From the NCBI GenBank assembly GCA_964604705.1, contig CAZSAP010000004.1, positions 1 to 64,000 of the forward strand: a stretch of DNA of 64,000 nucleotides. The letters are read 5' to 3'. Position numbers and translations under genes: made by a program. The notes below the pieces were generated by a model. The model was not told the origin of the DNA, made no database searches, and saw only the letters and a program-made list of their open reading frames with translations. The number at the start of each line of letters is the position of its first letter. The first letter of the stretch is position 1. Of this stretch, positions 22,668-30,209 are shown piece after piece. This DNA comes from JAAXVQ01 sp964604705 (GTDB lineage: Bacteria; Oederibacteriota; JAAXVQ01).

Positions 22668-25021
22668 GGGCGACTCACTTGAAACGAGACCCGGTCCGAT
22701 TGTCCGCGCGCGTTCACGGCCGATACGGAATGTCGGCCGGGCGTGGGATTAAGGTACATGGGCGCATCGGCCTTGGTTTGTCCCACCCAACGCTGGTCCA
22801 CGTACCAGTACACATCGTCGGCCGGATGCTCGCATTGCGCGATGAGCGGAATTTTTTGGTGCCGCGACGCCAAGGCCTCGGAAAGCGTGAAGTGACTGTT
22901 GGGCAGCGGACTTTTAATCTTGAGCCCGCTGGTCGAGAGCAAGGCCGAGCAGGCGGGGTTGTGGCGTACGGTTATTCCCGCGGGCTTGCCTTGTTGGCGC
23001 AAGTAGGTCGCAACTTCAGGCGGCCAAACCTCGACGGTTTTTTCCAGGTAGGCCCGGGCGGGCTGGGTCATGCACGTTCGGCAGACTTCGTCCCCGGTCT
23101 TTCGATCAAAGGTCAAGCGATGATGAATTGAGCACGGGCGCATGCTGCTCACGCCGGGTATAAACCAGTCGGAGACATGCCCCGTGCAACCCGGTCCCAT
23201 GGGCTCTCCGCTAAGGGTGCATACACTGCGGGTGCGCACTCCGGCAGGCGGTTTGAACCAGGAATCCTGGTAGCGGGTCAACTCGTTGATGATCTCGGTC
23301 ATGAGCGGAGCCGCCACCTTGGAGCCTACCAAGGCCGTGGAGCCCGAGGCATCGACATTGCCCAGCCAGACACCGACCGTGTAGTCTGGGGTGAAGCCAA
23401 TGGTCCAGGCATCCCGCAGGCCAAACGAGGTTCCGGTTTTATACGCGAGTTTGCCCCGGTTGGCCGTGAACTCCCAAGCTTGCGGCAGGTCAGGTCTAAA
23501 AAGGCGCGCGAGCATTTCGGCCGTGATAAACGTGGCCTCGGGTGAGAGCAAGGACGTGCCGGGGTTGGGCTGAGCCAGGTCGTCTTTAAAAAAGATCAGC
23601 CTGCGCAAGCGGCCCTGGTTGGAAAAAACCGTGTACAGCTGGACCAGTTCTTCCAGGCTCATGGGCAAGGCCCCGAGCACAATGGAGAGCCCGGGATTGG
23701 CTGCGCCCAGCCTGGGACCCAAGAGGTGGGATTGGCGGAGCAGACCCGCCAGTCCGCGTTCGGGTCCCAAGGTGTATTCCAACTCAACTGCAGGAGTGTT
23801 GAGCGAGTAGGCCAATGCCTCTTCAGCGGCCAAAGGTCCCCAAAAGCGGCGTTCGTAGTTCGCGGGTTGATAGCCGTCGTAATTTCGTTCCAAGTCATAG
23901 ACCGTACGCCGGGGGGTCATGACGCCTGCCTCGAGTCCTCGGGCATAGAGAAACGGTTTGAGCAAGGACCCGGGGGAGCGCAGAATGTGGGCTCCGTTGA
24001 TCTGTCCTCCGTGTTCGCGGTCATGGAAGTTTGGGGAACCCACGTACGCCAAGACCTGCATGCTGCGGTTCTCCACCACCAGAATGGCTCCGTTGAAAAT
24101 ACCCCGAAGTTTAAGCTTCTCGGTAGCCGAGTGCAAGCGTTCCTCGCAGAAAGCCTGCAGCGCAGGATTGAACGTGTACCCTCGGATGAATTGGGCGCTT
24201 TCCGGACGCGTGCGCATAAGCAGATGCGGGGTAGCAAACGGATTGGCCAGTCGTTGGGTGGGAATCGGAGCCCGCTCAGCTTCGGTCCGTTCTTGGGCGG
24301 TCAGATGCAGCCCTGGGGCAATGGCGCGTAAAACCGTGGAGCGCTGGGCACGTGTGGCTTCAGGATGGCGATCAGGTCGAAAATGGTTGGGTGATTTCGG
24401 CAGGCCAATAAGCAGCGCCGATTCAGAAACGCTCAAGGCTTCGGCGGGTTTGCCCAAATACAAAAAGGCGGCAGCCCCCACCCCCTCGATGTTTCCGCCC
24501 ATGGGTACGGTGTTGAGGTAGATCTCCAAAAGCCGGTCTTTTGAGTAAACACCTTCGAGTTGCCACGCCCTAAGCAATTCCAGGCATTTGGCCCCCAAGG
24601 TTCTGCGCCGAGGCTCCATGCGCTTGGCGATCTGCAAGGTGAGGGTGGAGCCGCCCATGAGCACACGCTGGTGGCGGAGGTTCAAGCCCAGAGCCCGGAG
24701 CAATGAGAAGGGATTGAGTCCCTGATGAAAATAAAAAAAACGATCCTCGTAAAGTATAAAGCCGCGTTTTAAGGTGGCGGCGATCCGGGATAGAGGCAGG
24801 CGCACCCGATATTTGCCGGACGGCGAAAGGTCAATGCGGAGCAGTTGTCCTCGGCTGTTTAGGTGCAACGTGGAGTAGTCGGTCTCCAGCGTGGTCAAGG
24901 GCAGGGGGAACGCGAGCAAGGAGGCGCCGATGATGAGCTTGTAACCCAACCAGGCAACCAGGTTGACGGCGATGAGTTGCACGGTGTATCTGAGAACAGT
25001 GGGAAACGTTTTCCAGCGCAA
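22664..25021 (-). CDS. pbpC: Penicillin-binding protein 1C (bifunctional)
   Basis: 785 aa. An N-terminal membrane anchor is followed by a GT51 glycosyltransferase (catalytic Glu92 in YEDRFFYFHQG; GGSTLTLQIAKRM). The transpeptidase has SLLK (Ser352), SLNTP and KTG (Lys528). A C-terminal BiPBP_C domain completes the PBP1C form. It polymerises and may cross-link peptidoglycan at the inner membrane. The start is TTG (minus strand, 25019-25021) behind a very strong AAAGGAGGAGG at five bases. In Enterobacteria pbpC is coupled to an alpha-2-macroglobulin; here it is coupled to a SpoIID-like gene instead. Confidence 0.94.
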   Translation of the reverse strand: MRWKTFPTVLRYTVQLIAVNLVAWLGYKLIIGASLLAFPLPLTTLETDYSTLHLNSRGQLLRIDLSPSGKYRVRLPLSRIAATLKRGFILYEDRFFYFHQGLNPFSLLRALGLNLRHQRVLMGGSTLTLQIAKRMEPRRRTLGAKCLELLRAWQLEGVYSKDRLLEIYLNTVPMGGNIEGVGAAAFLYLGKPAEALSVSESALLIGLPKSPNHFRPDRHPEATRAQRSTVLRAIAPGLHLTAQERTEAERAPIPTQRLANPFATPHLLMRTRPESAQFIRGYTFNPALQAFCEERLHSATEKLKLRGIFNGAILVVENRSMQVLAYVGSPNFHDREHGGQINGAHILRSPGSLLKPFLYARGLEAGVMTPRRTVYDLERNYDGYQPANYERRFWGPLAAEEALAYSLNTPAVELEYTLGPERGLAGLLRQSHLLGPRLGAANPGLSIVLGALPMSLEELVQLYTVFSNQGRLRRLIFFKDDLAQPNPGTSLLSPEATFITAEMLARLFRPDLPQAWEFTANRGKLAYKTGTSFGLRDAWTIGFTPDYTVGVWLGNVDASGSTALVGSKVAAPLMTEIINELTRYQDSWFKPPAGVRTRSVCTLSGEPMGPGCTGHVSDWFIPGVSSMRPCSIHHRLTFDRKTGDEVCRTCMTQPARAYLEKTVEVWPPEVATYLRQQGKPAGITVRHNPACSALLSTSGLKIKSPLPNSHFTLSEALASRHQKIPLIAQCEHPADDVYWYVDQRWVGQTKADAPMYLNPTPGRHSVSAVNARGQSDRVSFQVSRP

Positions 25022-25041
25022 AGCGACCTCCTCCTTTCAAG

Positions 25042-25151
25042 GCCTCATCCTAGAACAGAGGCGGGGGATTGGGGGCGAAGCACCCCAACTAAGATAGGAA
25101 GGAACAGCGGACGGAACGTCCGCGTCAGGGAAACCTGTGGTTTCCCTGAAA
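25042..25151. repeat. 110-bp dispersed repeat, copy 1
   Basis: This block matches 45805-45914 over its full 110 bases with scattered differences. Shared landmarks are GCCTCATCCTAGAAC, a TTGGGG/CCCCAA hairpin, and AGGAAGGAACAG. At its end this copy has a perfect 11-bp hairpin, TCAGGGAAACC-TGT-GGTTTCCCTGA. The remainder of 25022-25337 is non-coding apart from the promoter noted separately. Confidence 0.8.
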
Positions 25152-25258
25152 GCTCCACCGAGTATGGATGGTATTATCGTGTGCGTTGCGCGGTTTGGCA
25201 ATGAGGAACATAGGGTGAGGAAGTGAAACTGTGAGTACAGGAAATGCTCAAGATTTAA

Positions 25259-25296
25259 TTGGAAGTTGCGATGCTAATGAGTAGAATACTTACTCA
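25259..25296 (+). promoter_or_regulatory. Porin promoter with an overlapping inverted repeat
   Basis: TTGGAA (25259-25264), 17 bases, TAGAAT (25282-25287). An inverted repeat TGAGTA (25278-25283) / TACTCA (25291-25296) covers the -10, with flanking TGCT/AGCA. It is a plausible operator for a regulator, perhaps metal-responsive given the neighbouring CbiMNQO genes. Confidence 0.4.
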
Positions 25297-25337
25297 AGCA
25301 TGAAAATGAATAATGTAACTGGGGGGGCATGCGCATT

Positions 25338-26642
25338 ATGAAATTTTATTTTAGGCTTTTACTGCTAGGGTTAAGTATAGCTGTTGTAGCCAACGCCTGG
25401 GCCGAAGAGGGCACGCTGGCCCAGGTGCAGCAACGCCTGGAGCAACTCGAGCAAAAATACCAAGAACAAACCCGATGCCTGGATGAACAGCGCATCTGCC
25501 TAACCCAAGAACAGGAAAAAGTGGCGGCTCACGAACAAAAGTTAAAACAGGTGGACGAAACCCTCCATCGTCAGACCGGAGAGCCTGTGGCCATTGGCAA
25601 AGACTTGGATGTGGCCTTGGGTGCCACTCTGATATTACAAAGTGCGCAACCACAGCTAAGGCGAACCGATGCCACCTTGACCTATGATGTTATGTTTTCC
25701 CGGAAGCTTCCGGACCTAGGTGGAGAGATTTTTATGAATGCGGAAGCTGGACGGGGTACCGGAGTGGATGATGGTTTGAACCTGTTTTCTCTAGTGAATT
25801 ATGATGCTGCCGATGATAGCAGATTGCACGTTTCGGAATTGTGGTATGAGCAGTCCCTGTCGGGTCTGTTGATATGTATGGGTTTGGTTGATCCCACAGT
25901 TTATTTTGATGTCAATGAGGTTGCGAGTGATGAAACTACTCAGTTTTTAAGCGCTATGTTTCGAAATAATTCGACCTTGGATTTTTTGCACAGTGTGCTT
26001 GGTCTACGAATGATTGTGGCACCATACGAATGGCTGAATTTTGGTTACGGCGTGTTTGTTGGGCAGGAAGACTGGCATCAAATAGGCAAACGGTTACTGC
26101 AACTCGGGCAGATCGTGGTACAAGGTGAGCTGTTAAAGGAAAAAGGGCATTTGCGTATTTGGGGTTGGCAGAATCAAGGCGAGCATACGCGCTGGATGGA
26201 ACCTGATCAAACCAGGGAATCCTCATGGGGGTATGGGCTAAGTGTGGATCATACCTTGGGCCGGGATGTGTTACTCTTTGCTCGTTGGGGACGGTGCGAT
26301 GGGTCCGTGTATCTGAACGGAACCGGGTTTTCCTTGGAACAAGCATGGAGTGCAGGAGCGAGCGTCAGAGGCGAGACTTGGGGACGCTCGGTCGATACAC
26401 TCGGGGTAGCCGTTGGCCAGATGATCCCCTCTGAGGCCTATTTACAGGCGGGATACATGCAGGAACCGGTACGTCGCGCGGAGTTGGAAGGGCATGCCGA
26501 GGTCTACTATCGGTGGGTCCTCCATGCGCACCTGGCGCTCAGTCCGGATGTGCAGTACGTTTGGAATCCGTACGGCTTGGATCACCCGGAGGCGACCGAG
26601 GGGATTTGGGTGTTTGGCCTGAGGGCTCAGGTTGATTTTTAA
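25338..26642 (+). CDS. OprB-like outer-membrane porin
   Basis: 434 aa from the ATG at 25338, eleven bases after a G-rich stretch; the ATG at 25329 is nearly on top of that stretch. A signal peptide (FRLLLLGLSIAVVANAWA) is followed by a coiled-coil segment rich in Gln and Glu (about 25-80), then beta strands to the C-terminal Phe, the usual outer-membrane signature. YYRWVLHAHLALSPDVQYVWNP and the last residues GLRAQVDF resemble OprB-type substrate-selective porins. The neighbours are a cobalt/nickel importer, so it may pass metal chelates or sugars; substrate not known. The coiled coil may span to the wall as in S-layer-like porins. Confidence 0.75.
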   Translation: MKFYFRLLLLGLSIAVVANAWAEEGTLAQVQQRLEQLEQKYQEQTRCLDEQRICLTQEQEKVAAHEQKLKQVDETLHRQTGEPVAIGKDLDVALGATLILQSAQPQLRRTDATLTYDVMFSRKLPDLGGEIFMNAEAGRGTGVDDGLNLFSLVNYDAADDSRLHVSELWYEQSLSGLLICMGLVDPTVYFDVNEVASDETTQFLSAMFRNNSTLDFLHSVLGLRMIVAPYEWLNFGYGVFVGQEDWHQIGKRLLQLGQIVVQGELLKEKGHLRIWGWQNQGEHTRWMEPDQTRESSWGYGLSVDHTLGRDVLLFARWGRCDGSVYLNGTGFSLEQAWSAGASVRGETWGRSVDTLGVAVGQMIPSEAYLQAGYMQEPVRRAELEGHAEVYYRWVLHAHLALSPDVQYVWNPYGLDHPEATEGIWVFGLRAQVDF

Positions 26643-26655
26643 TACGCCTAAGTAG

Positions 26656-26996
26656 CATAGACGATTGAAACGGATTTGAAAGGCGCTCGCCTCGGAGAGG
26701 TTCGCNNNNNNNNNNNNNNNNNNNNNNNNNNNNNNNNNNNNNNNNNNNNNNNNNNNNNNNNNNNNNNNNNNNNNNNNNNNNNNNNNNNNNNNNNNNNNNN
26801 NNNNNTCCGCATCGGACATCCTCGAATGATAAGGATGTCCTCTGAGGCTTTCGCATCCATCTCAATCGTCGAAGCCGCATGGACGATTGAAACGGGTTTG
26901 AAAGGCGCTCACCTCGGAGAGGTTCGCTCCGCATCGGACATCCTCGAATGATAAGGATGTCCTCTGAGGCTTTCGCATCCATTTCAATCGTCCATG
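26656..26996. repeat. Tandem inverted-repeat elements interrupted by the gap
   Basis: Two units lie in tandem. Unit 2 (26878-26996, 119 bp) has perfect 15-bp terminal inverted repeats, CATGGACGATTGAAA and TTTCAATCGTCCATG, and a central hairpin GGACATCC/GGATGTCC. Unit 1 starts at 26656 with CATAGACGATTGAAA and ends near 26870. The two sides of the gap join exactly where unit 2 is continuous, so the gap probably hides whole units or nothing. There is no ORF. Together with short flanks this fills the 413 bases between the porin and cbiM. Confidence 0.85.
26706..26805. other. Assembly gap of 100 N
   Basis: A run of exactly 100 N within repeat unit 1, most likely a nominal scaffold gap caused by the repeat. 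True length is unknown. Confidence 0.99.
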
Positions 26997-27055
26997 AACA
27001 CAAGTCAATTCAAAATATTTTTTGTGTTTAGCGTGCAAACCAAAAGGAGTTCGCC

Positions 27056-27745
27056 ATGCATATTCCAGACGGTTATTTAGGTCCTGTTACCAGCGGAACG
27101 TTGCTCGCGGCCATGCTCCCGGTTTGGGCGTTTGCCTCACGCCAAGTGAAGAAAACCTTGAAAGCCCGGCAAGTACCGCTCATGGCCATAGGTGCGGCCT
27201 TTAGTTTTGTTATCATGATGTTCAATGTCCCAATTCCGGGTGGGACCACGGGACATGCAGTGGGTTCGGTGCTGGTGGCCGTGCTGCTGGGACCTTGGGC
27301 CGCGTGTCTGGCTGTGAGTACCGCCCTGCTCATTCAAGCGTTCCTGTTCGGCGACGGGGGGATTTTGGCCTACGGCGCCAATTGTTTTAACATGGCCTTT
27401 GTGCAAGTATTTGCCGGTTATTATGTGTATCGCTGGCTGGCCGGCGCTTCCGAGTATACATCCGGTCGCAGGGTCTGGGCCGCGGGTATCGCCGGATACA
27501 CAGCGCTGTGTTTGGCTTCCTTGCTGACTGCGGTTGAGTTTGGGATTCAACCCTGGTTGCATCATACAGCCGATGGGCGCGCCCTGTATTGTCCCTATGG
27601 ACTGAGCGTGGCTGTGCCTATGATGCTGGTGGAACATCTGTTGCTGTTTGGTTGGGTTGAAGGGATTGTGACAGGTCTGGCGGTCAAGTATTTACAAAAG
27701 CATGATGTGGTTTTAGTGAAATCAGGTGTGGAGGTGATCGCATGA
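27056..27745 (+). CDS. cbiM: CbiM: substrate-binding membrane subunit of a cobalt/nickel ECF importer
   Basis: 229 aa, six to seven membrane helices. The family hallmark is the extreme N-terminus MHIPDGYLGP, whose Met-His-Ile-Pro binds Co(II) or Ni(II). It is followed by PIPGGTTGHAVGSVLVAVLLGPWAA and FGDGGILAYGANCFNMAF. It works with CbiN-like, CbiQ and CbiO, all in order downstream. AAAGGAG precedes the ATG. The stop overlaps the next start (GCATGA), showing translational coupling. Whether the metal is cobalt (for B12) or nickel cannot be told from sequence. Confidence 0.95.
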   Translation: MHIPDGYLGPVTSGTLLAAMLPVWAFASRQVKKTLKARQVPLMAIGAAFSFVIMMFNVPIPGGTTGHAVGSVLVAVLLGPWAACLAVSTALLIQAFLFGDGGILAYGANCFNMAFVQVFAGYYVYRWLAGASEYTSGRRVWAAGIAGYTALCLASLLTAVEFGIQPWLHHTADGRALYCPYGLSVAVPMMLVEHLLLFGWVEGIVTGLAVKYLQKHDVVLVKSGVEVIA

Positions 27746-28077
27746 AAATCCAGACACGCTTGTGGATAGGAGTGGCAGTGCTCATGTTGCTTTCGCCCCT
27801 CGGTCTGTGGTTGCCTGAAATTTTTCGTGCCGGTGATGCCTGGGGTGAGTGGAGTCCCGAAACTGTAAAAACGCTGGTCGGATATATCCCGACTGGGTTG
27901 GAACGTTGGGCAGAGTTTTGGAAAGCGCCCCTGCCGGATTATGCTTTTTCAAGTTGGGCGGGAAAAGGACTGCCCGCGTTGAGTTTGGCGTATATTTTTT
28001 CCGCATTGCTGGGAGTGGGGCTCACGGGTATCGCGTCCTGGCTCCTGGCTCGCTGGTTGGCCAAGGACGTAAAGTAG
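27742..28077 (+). CDS. CbiN-like small membrane subunit (PDGLE domain)
   Basis: 111 aa with two membrane helices, one at each end (LWIGVAVLMLLSPLGLWLP; ALSLAYIFSALLGVGLTGIASWLLARWL). In between is a periplasmic loop with LPDYAFSSWAG, related to the PDGLE domain found in CbiN/NikL-type accessory subunits, which assist metal loading of CbiM. It overlaps cbiM by four bases and directly precedes cbiQ. Position and topology support the call more than sequence does. Confidence 0.8.
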   Translation: MKIQTRLWIGVAVLMLLSPLGLWLPEIFRAGDAWGEWSPETVKTLVGYIPTGLERWAEFWKAPLPDYAFSSWAGKGLPALSLAYIFSALLGVGLTGIASWLLARWLAKDVK

Positions 28078-28079
28078 GC

Positions 28080-28925
28080 GTGGCTACTCCTGGGCGCGGG
28101 TTTATTGAAACGTCACTAAGACAGATGCTTTTGTTTTTTAAAGATGCGCTCTGGGCCGAAGCCTCGGCGCGGCGTCCGGGTTGGCTCCAAGCGTTGGATC
28201 CGCGTTTTAAAGTGATCTCTGTGATCTTGCTTTTGTTGGCGGTCATGTTGTCGCAGCGACTGGATGTCTTGCTGGGGGCGTATGCCCTCGTTTGGGTCTT
28301 GGCCTTGGGTTCGGGTTTTTCTCCTTGGTTTTTCTTTACACGGACCTGGCTCTTCGTTCCGGTCTTTGCCGGGGTGATGGCCATCCCCGCCTTGTTCCAA
28401 ACCTTCTCCCCGGGAGAACCGTGGCATACCTTTTCTTTTCTGCATATTACCTTGGTGATTACCAAATCGGGGATGTTAAGTGCGGGCACCTTTTGTTTGC
28501 GTGTTTTGGATTCGGTCTCGTTGGCGGTTCTGTTGACGTTGACCACACCGCTTGCGTCTCTTTTAAAAGCCTTGCGTTGGCTACGCGTACCGCAGATGTT
28601 TGTGATGACCATGGGCATGAGCGTACGGTACATTTATCTCCTGGTGGAACAAGTACAGCAATTTTATCTGGCGCTCAAGAGCCGGACCGGGCAGGTAACG
28701 AGTTCAAGCGTGGGTCAGAAAACCGTGGCCTGGAATGTGGTGGGGTTGTGGCAGCGGTCGTACCATATGCACGACCAAGTCTACTCGGCCATGTTGGCGC
28801 GCGGGTTTAGCGGAGAACCCCGGACCTTGGATGTATTCAAAACCAGGATTCGGGATTGGGCGGTCCTGATTTTAGCCTTGGGTGCAGTCGGGGGGAGCGT
28901 ATGGCTGAACGGGTTTTTGAAGTAA
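28080..28925 (+). CDS. cbiQ: CbiQ: transmembrane (T) component of the ECF importer
   Basis: 281 aa from a GTG two bases after the upstream stop; this keeps the segment GRGFIETSLRQMLLFFKDALW, which matches the pre-LDPR helix seen in this family. An ATG at 28125 is the alternative start. LDPRFKVISVILLLLAVML is the classic entry to the membrane domain. The coupling helices near the C-terminus have the Ala-Arg-Gly signature AMLARGFSG, which contacts the ATPase. Five to six membrane helices. It overlaps cbiO by 25 bases. Confidence 0.92.
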   Translation: MATPGRGFIETSLRQMLLFFKDALWAEASARRPGWLQALDPRFKVISVILLLLAVMLSQRLDVLLGAYALVWVLALGSGFSPWFFFTRTWLFVPVFAGVMAIPALFQTFSPGEPWHTFSFLHITLVITKSGMLSAGTFCLRVLDSVSLAVLLTLTTPLASLLKALRWLRVPQMFVMTMGMSVRYIYLLVEQVQQFYLALKSRTGQVTSSSVGQKTVAWNVVGLWQRSYHMHDQVYSAMLARGFSGEPRTLDVFKTRIRDWAVLILALGAVGGSVWLNGFLK

Positions 28926-29695
28926 AGCAGGCTACGTATGCCTATCATGGATTGATTCCTGCGCTCGGGGGAGTCAATGTATGTATTGAGCGAGGGTCCA
29001 AAGTTGCGCTTATGGGCGCCAATGGCACGGGTAAGTCGACGTTGCTGACACTACTGGACGCGTTGATCTTCCCGGATGCAGGCGAGGTCTACGCGTTCGG
29101 ACGGCGCTTGACCGAGGCGGCGTTTCGCGATCCTGCGTTTTCACAAGCCTTTCGGCAACAGGTGGGGTTTGTGTTTCAGAACCCGGATATCCAGTTGTTT
29201 TGTCCCACGGTGAGGGAGGACCTTGAGTTTGGTCCCGTGCAACTGGGGGCAGGGGCACACGACGTCCGCCAACGCCTGGAACGCGTCAGTGAGCAACTGC
29301 ATTTGCAACATCTCTTGGATCGCGCACCCCACCAGTTAAGCGTGGGCGAGAAAAAACGCGTGGCCTTGGCCACGGTGCTGATCATGGACCCACAGGTGTT
29401 GTTGTTGGATGAACCTACGGCCGGGTTGGACCCGAAGACCACGCGGGATTTAATGGATATTATTTTGGCCGAGCATGCGGCTGGGAAGACCGTTGTTACC
29501 GCAACTCACGATGTACACTTGGTGGAGGAAATGGCGGACTGTGTGCATGTCTTTGGGGAAGGCAAGACCGTGATGCGCAGTCTGCCGCCTACTGAACTTC
29601 TGGCCGATGAAGCTTTTCTACAAGATCACAATCTCATTCATGTCCACCGGCATCGTCATGGCGATCAGGTGCATGTTCACGCTCACCAGCATTGA
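28901..29695 (+). CDS. cbiO: CbiO: ATPase of the cobalt/nickel ECF importer, His-rich tail
   Basis: 264 aa. ABC ATPase motifs: Walker A GANGTGKST (39-47), Q-loop in VFQNPDIQLF, signature LSVGEKKR, Walker B VLLLDEPTAGLDP and switch His in TATHD. The C-terminus HVHRHRHGDQVHVHAHQH is a histidine-rich tail likely to bind metal, apt for a Co/Ni system. The ATG at 28901 follows GGGGGGAG; an upstream in-frame start at 28856 is inside cbiQ and unneeded. A damaged copy of its 3' end lies at 36813-36978, beyond the metal-efflux operon. Confidence 0.95.
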   Translation: MAERVFEVKQATYAYHGLIPALGGVNVCIERGSKVALMGANGTGKSTLLTLLDALIFPDAGEVYAFGRRLTEAAFRDPAFSQAFRQQVGFVFQNPDIQLFCPTVREDLEFGPVQLGAGAHDVRQRLERVSEQLHLQHLLDRAPHQLSVGEKKRVALATVLIMDPQVLLLDEPTAGLDPKTTRDLMDIILAEHAAGKTVVTATHDVHLVEEMADCVHVFGEGKTVMRSLPPTELLADEAFLQDHNLIHVHRHRHGDQVHVHAHQH

Positions 29696-29741
29696 GAATA
29701 AACCGGAATGTTGATTGATTTAGTTTGGGTAAATTAAGTAA

Positions 29742-29770
29742 TTGACATGTTTTTGTTGTTGTGTTTTTAT
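29742..29770 (+). promoter_or_regulatory. Candidate promoter of the metal-efflux operon
   Basis: TTGACA (29742-29747), 17 bases, TTTTAT (29765-29770). It sits just at the start of the A+T-rich block. Confidence 0.35.
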
Positions 29771-29776
29771 AGCGAC

Positions 29777-30064
29777 ATGCAATTTAAAGTAGCTTGTCGA
29801 AAAGTTTGCTCAATACTTGTGGTGGTTGCGTGTCTTTTGGCTATACTAGGTTTTACTGAGCATACCCAAAAACATAAAGAACATGACGATGCCTCCGTAA
29901 GTCACTGTGTGTCTTGTTGTTCGGTGGTACATAATGCTTGTCCGGGCAATAAAGCGTGTGGGATACTTCCTGCACTTGACCGTCCTATCGTGACTGGTTA
30001 TAGTCATACAGACTATTCTAAGATTTTTTCCGACCGAATTGATCATCCACCTCATTTTTTTTAA
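29777..30064 (+). CDS. Small exported Cys/His-rich protein at the head of the efflux operon
   Basis: 95 aa from the ATG at 29777; an ATG at 29747 overlaps the likely -35. An N-terminal hydrophobic segment (CSILVVVACLLAILGF) should export or anchor it. The exposed part is rich in possible metal ligands: HTQKHKEHDD, then HCVSCCSVVHNACPGNKAC. No Shine-Dalgarno is clear. Small proteins of this sort are often found at the front of heavy-metal RND operons and are thought to bind or sense metal. Function here is inferred from position and composition. Confidence 0.55.
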   Translation: MQFKVACRKVCSILVVVACLLAILGFTEHTQKHKEHDDASVSHCVSCCSVVHNACPGNKACGILPALDRPIVTGYSHTDYSKIFSDRIDHPPHFF

Positions 30065-30138
30065 CCTATATAATTCCAAATAATAGACCTTACTAAACCC
30101 TTTGCAGCATATGTGCGTTCTTAGTATGTTTGCATACG

Positions 30139-30167
30139 TAGTAGCTTAATTGGATTTTAAGCTACTA
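30139..30167 (+). promoter_or_regulatory. Perfect 11-bp hairpin before the TolC-like gene
   Basis: TAGTAGCTTAA (30139-30149) pairs with TTAAGCTACTA (30157-30167) around a 7-base loop. No T run follows, so it may be a processing, stability or protein-binding site rather than a terminator. Confidence 0.5.
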
Positions 30168-30209
30168 CTAATTATTCCGGAATCCGAAACTGGGAGGTTT
30201 GAACTTAAA

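Noticed and set aside
25042..25151. Riboswitch or other known structured RNA
   Set aside because: No core of the cobalamin, c-di-GMP, NiCo or guanidine classes was seen, and the second copy lies between convergent gene ends.
26656..26996. CRISPR array, suggested by GATTGAAAC within repeated units
   Set aside because: The units are about 119 bp, have inverted ends and near-identical interiors; there are no short direct repeats with unique spacers and no cas genes.
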